Assembly: GCF_047948215.1 (NCBI RefSeq)
Contig: NC_134467.1
Span: forward strand, 40,022,020 to 40,086,019
Length of the DNA stretch: 64,000 nucleotides
Reading direction: 5' to 3'
DNA from: Lycorma delicatula
Taxonomy: Eukaryota > Arthropoda > Insecta > Hemiptera > Fulgoridae
Position numbers and translations under genes: made by a program
Notes under the pieces: model-generated
Database searches by the model: none
What the model was told of the DNA's origin: nothing
What the model saw: only the letters and a program-made list of their open reading frames with translations
Shown: positions 63,380-64,000 of the stretch, one piece after another
How positions within the stretch are numbered: position 1 is the stretch's first letter
Layout: every line of letters starts with the position of its first letter

Positions 63380-64000
63380 TTACCACAGCCTGGCGAGGTT
63401 ATTGACGTGCATGAGAAGAATCTTAAAAAATTTCAATACGATTTTATTTCACCGGGGTAGCTGAAATCCGAGTGAAATCTCTCACTAGACGTAATTCGCA
63501 AATGAAGCATACTAGGACAATGAACTTTTTTTTATTATTTTCAGACTAGAATAGATTATTATAAAGTCTTGAGAAAACTTCGTGATACACTCTGTACATC
63601 TTAATTTGTTTACAATTAATCTAGGGTACGAGTAGAAACATAGTCGGGAAATTTATGCTACTTTTTCCCCAGTGTTTTTTTTATTTATATTCTCTGCTTT
63701 TTATTATATAATTTGTGGTTTTATTACAGATATATTTTTATGAATCACATAATACTTTTTATGAATTATAAAGATTTTGGCTGTAAAAATTAATATTTAA
63801 TGTCATATGGATTGATTAAGTTAATTAGTACTAAGAAGTAAATCCTCTAATGAATTATTTCTAGTCACAAATGGGAATTATAATTGGTTGTTTTAGCTTT
63901 GCTGTTGTAATGTTTCTTACGACTGTGGGATGTATAAATTGACTAATTTAAACGAGGTTGGGTAGTTACGTAATTACATAATGTTTGTTGTATCCACAGT
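63380..64000. other. AT-rich end of window
   Basis: Holds a short fragment of the palindromic repeat family (63440-63520, CACCGGGGTAGCTGAAATCC and GAGTGAAATCTCTCACTAG). The rest is AT-rich without recognised content. Confidence 0.45.

Overview
The window looks like insect nuclear DNA. It is strongly AT-rich, has spliced eukaryotic coding exons, and is packed with Tc1/mariner transposons, LINEs, tRNA-derived SINEs and Helitrons. The insect assignment, perhaps a hemipteran, is inferred from the transposon mix; I cannot name the species. No bacterial-type operons, rRNA genes, free-standing tRNA genes or CRISPR arrays were seen.

One host gene is well supported. Three exons on the + strand (30627-30716, 33617-33844, 53621-53798) have consensus splice sites and join in compatible phase. 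They encode a short cysteine-rich ectodomain (paired CC motifs and a WYFW motif), one membrane span, a basic stop-transfer and a proline-rich tail ending in a stop. The layout resembles the VOPP1/WBP1 family. The 5' exon or exons with the start and signal peptide were not identified. The last intron is about 19.8 kb and consists largely of mobile elements. A second, very weak candidate exon lies at 57024-57092.

Layout. 0.5-7.3 kb: a SINE, a fold-back mariner with 423-bp inverted arms, a TIR element with 143-bp tandem repeats and an uncharacterised reading frame, and a solo mariner arm. 8.2-10.2 kb: a hAT-like 5' end interrupted by a nearly intact mariner. 11.4-13.9 kb: a classical DD34D mariner carrying an R1-like LINE insertion. 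14.4-19.6 kb: a SINE, two DD41D mariners and an R1-like fragment. 21.0-26.4 kb: a 5.5-kb palindromic mariner-derived element with arms of about 1.4 kb. 27-33.5 kb: LINE copies nested in a repeat family (here D), a mariner, and host exons 1 and 2. 34-53.4 kb (last intron): a CR1/I-like LINE, several copies of one RTE-like LINE, a second DD34D mariner with a duplicated 3' end, a deleted Helitron, and a second hAT-like copy. 53.6-64 kb: last host exon and 3' UTR, SINE fragments, an I-like LINE with RNase H, a Penelope-like fragment, another LINE fragment and a decayed Tigger/pogo transposase.

The window records several readable insertion events. Two mariners, one R1-like LINE, two RTE-like LINEs and two SINEs can be bounded by target-site duplications, and four of these insertions have an uninterrupted homologous site elsewhere in the window. 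A second theme is fold-back structure: long inverted repeats made from ordinary mariner ends, and short near-perfect hairpins at LINE breakpoints that look like template-switch scars. I did not find a convincing new multi-gene system. The best candidates for novelty are the palindromic elements, the uncharacterised TIR element and the decayed but structured transposases.
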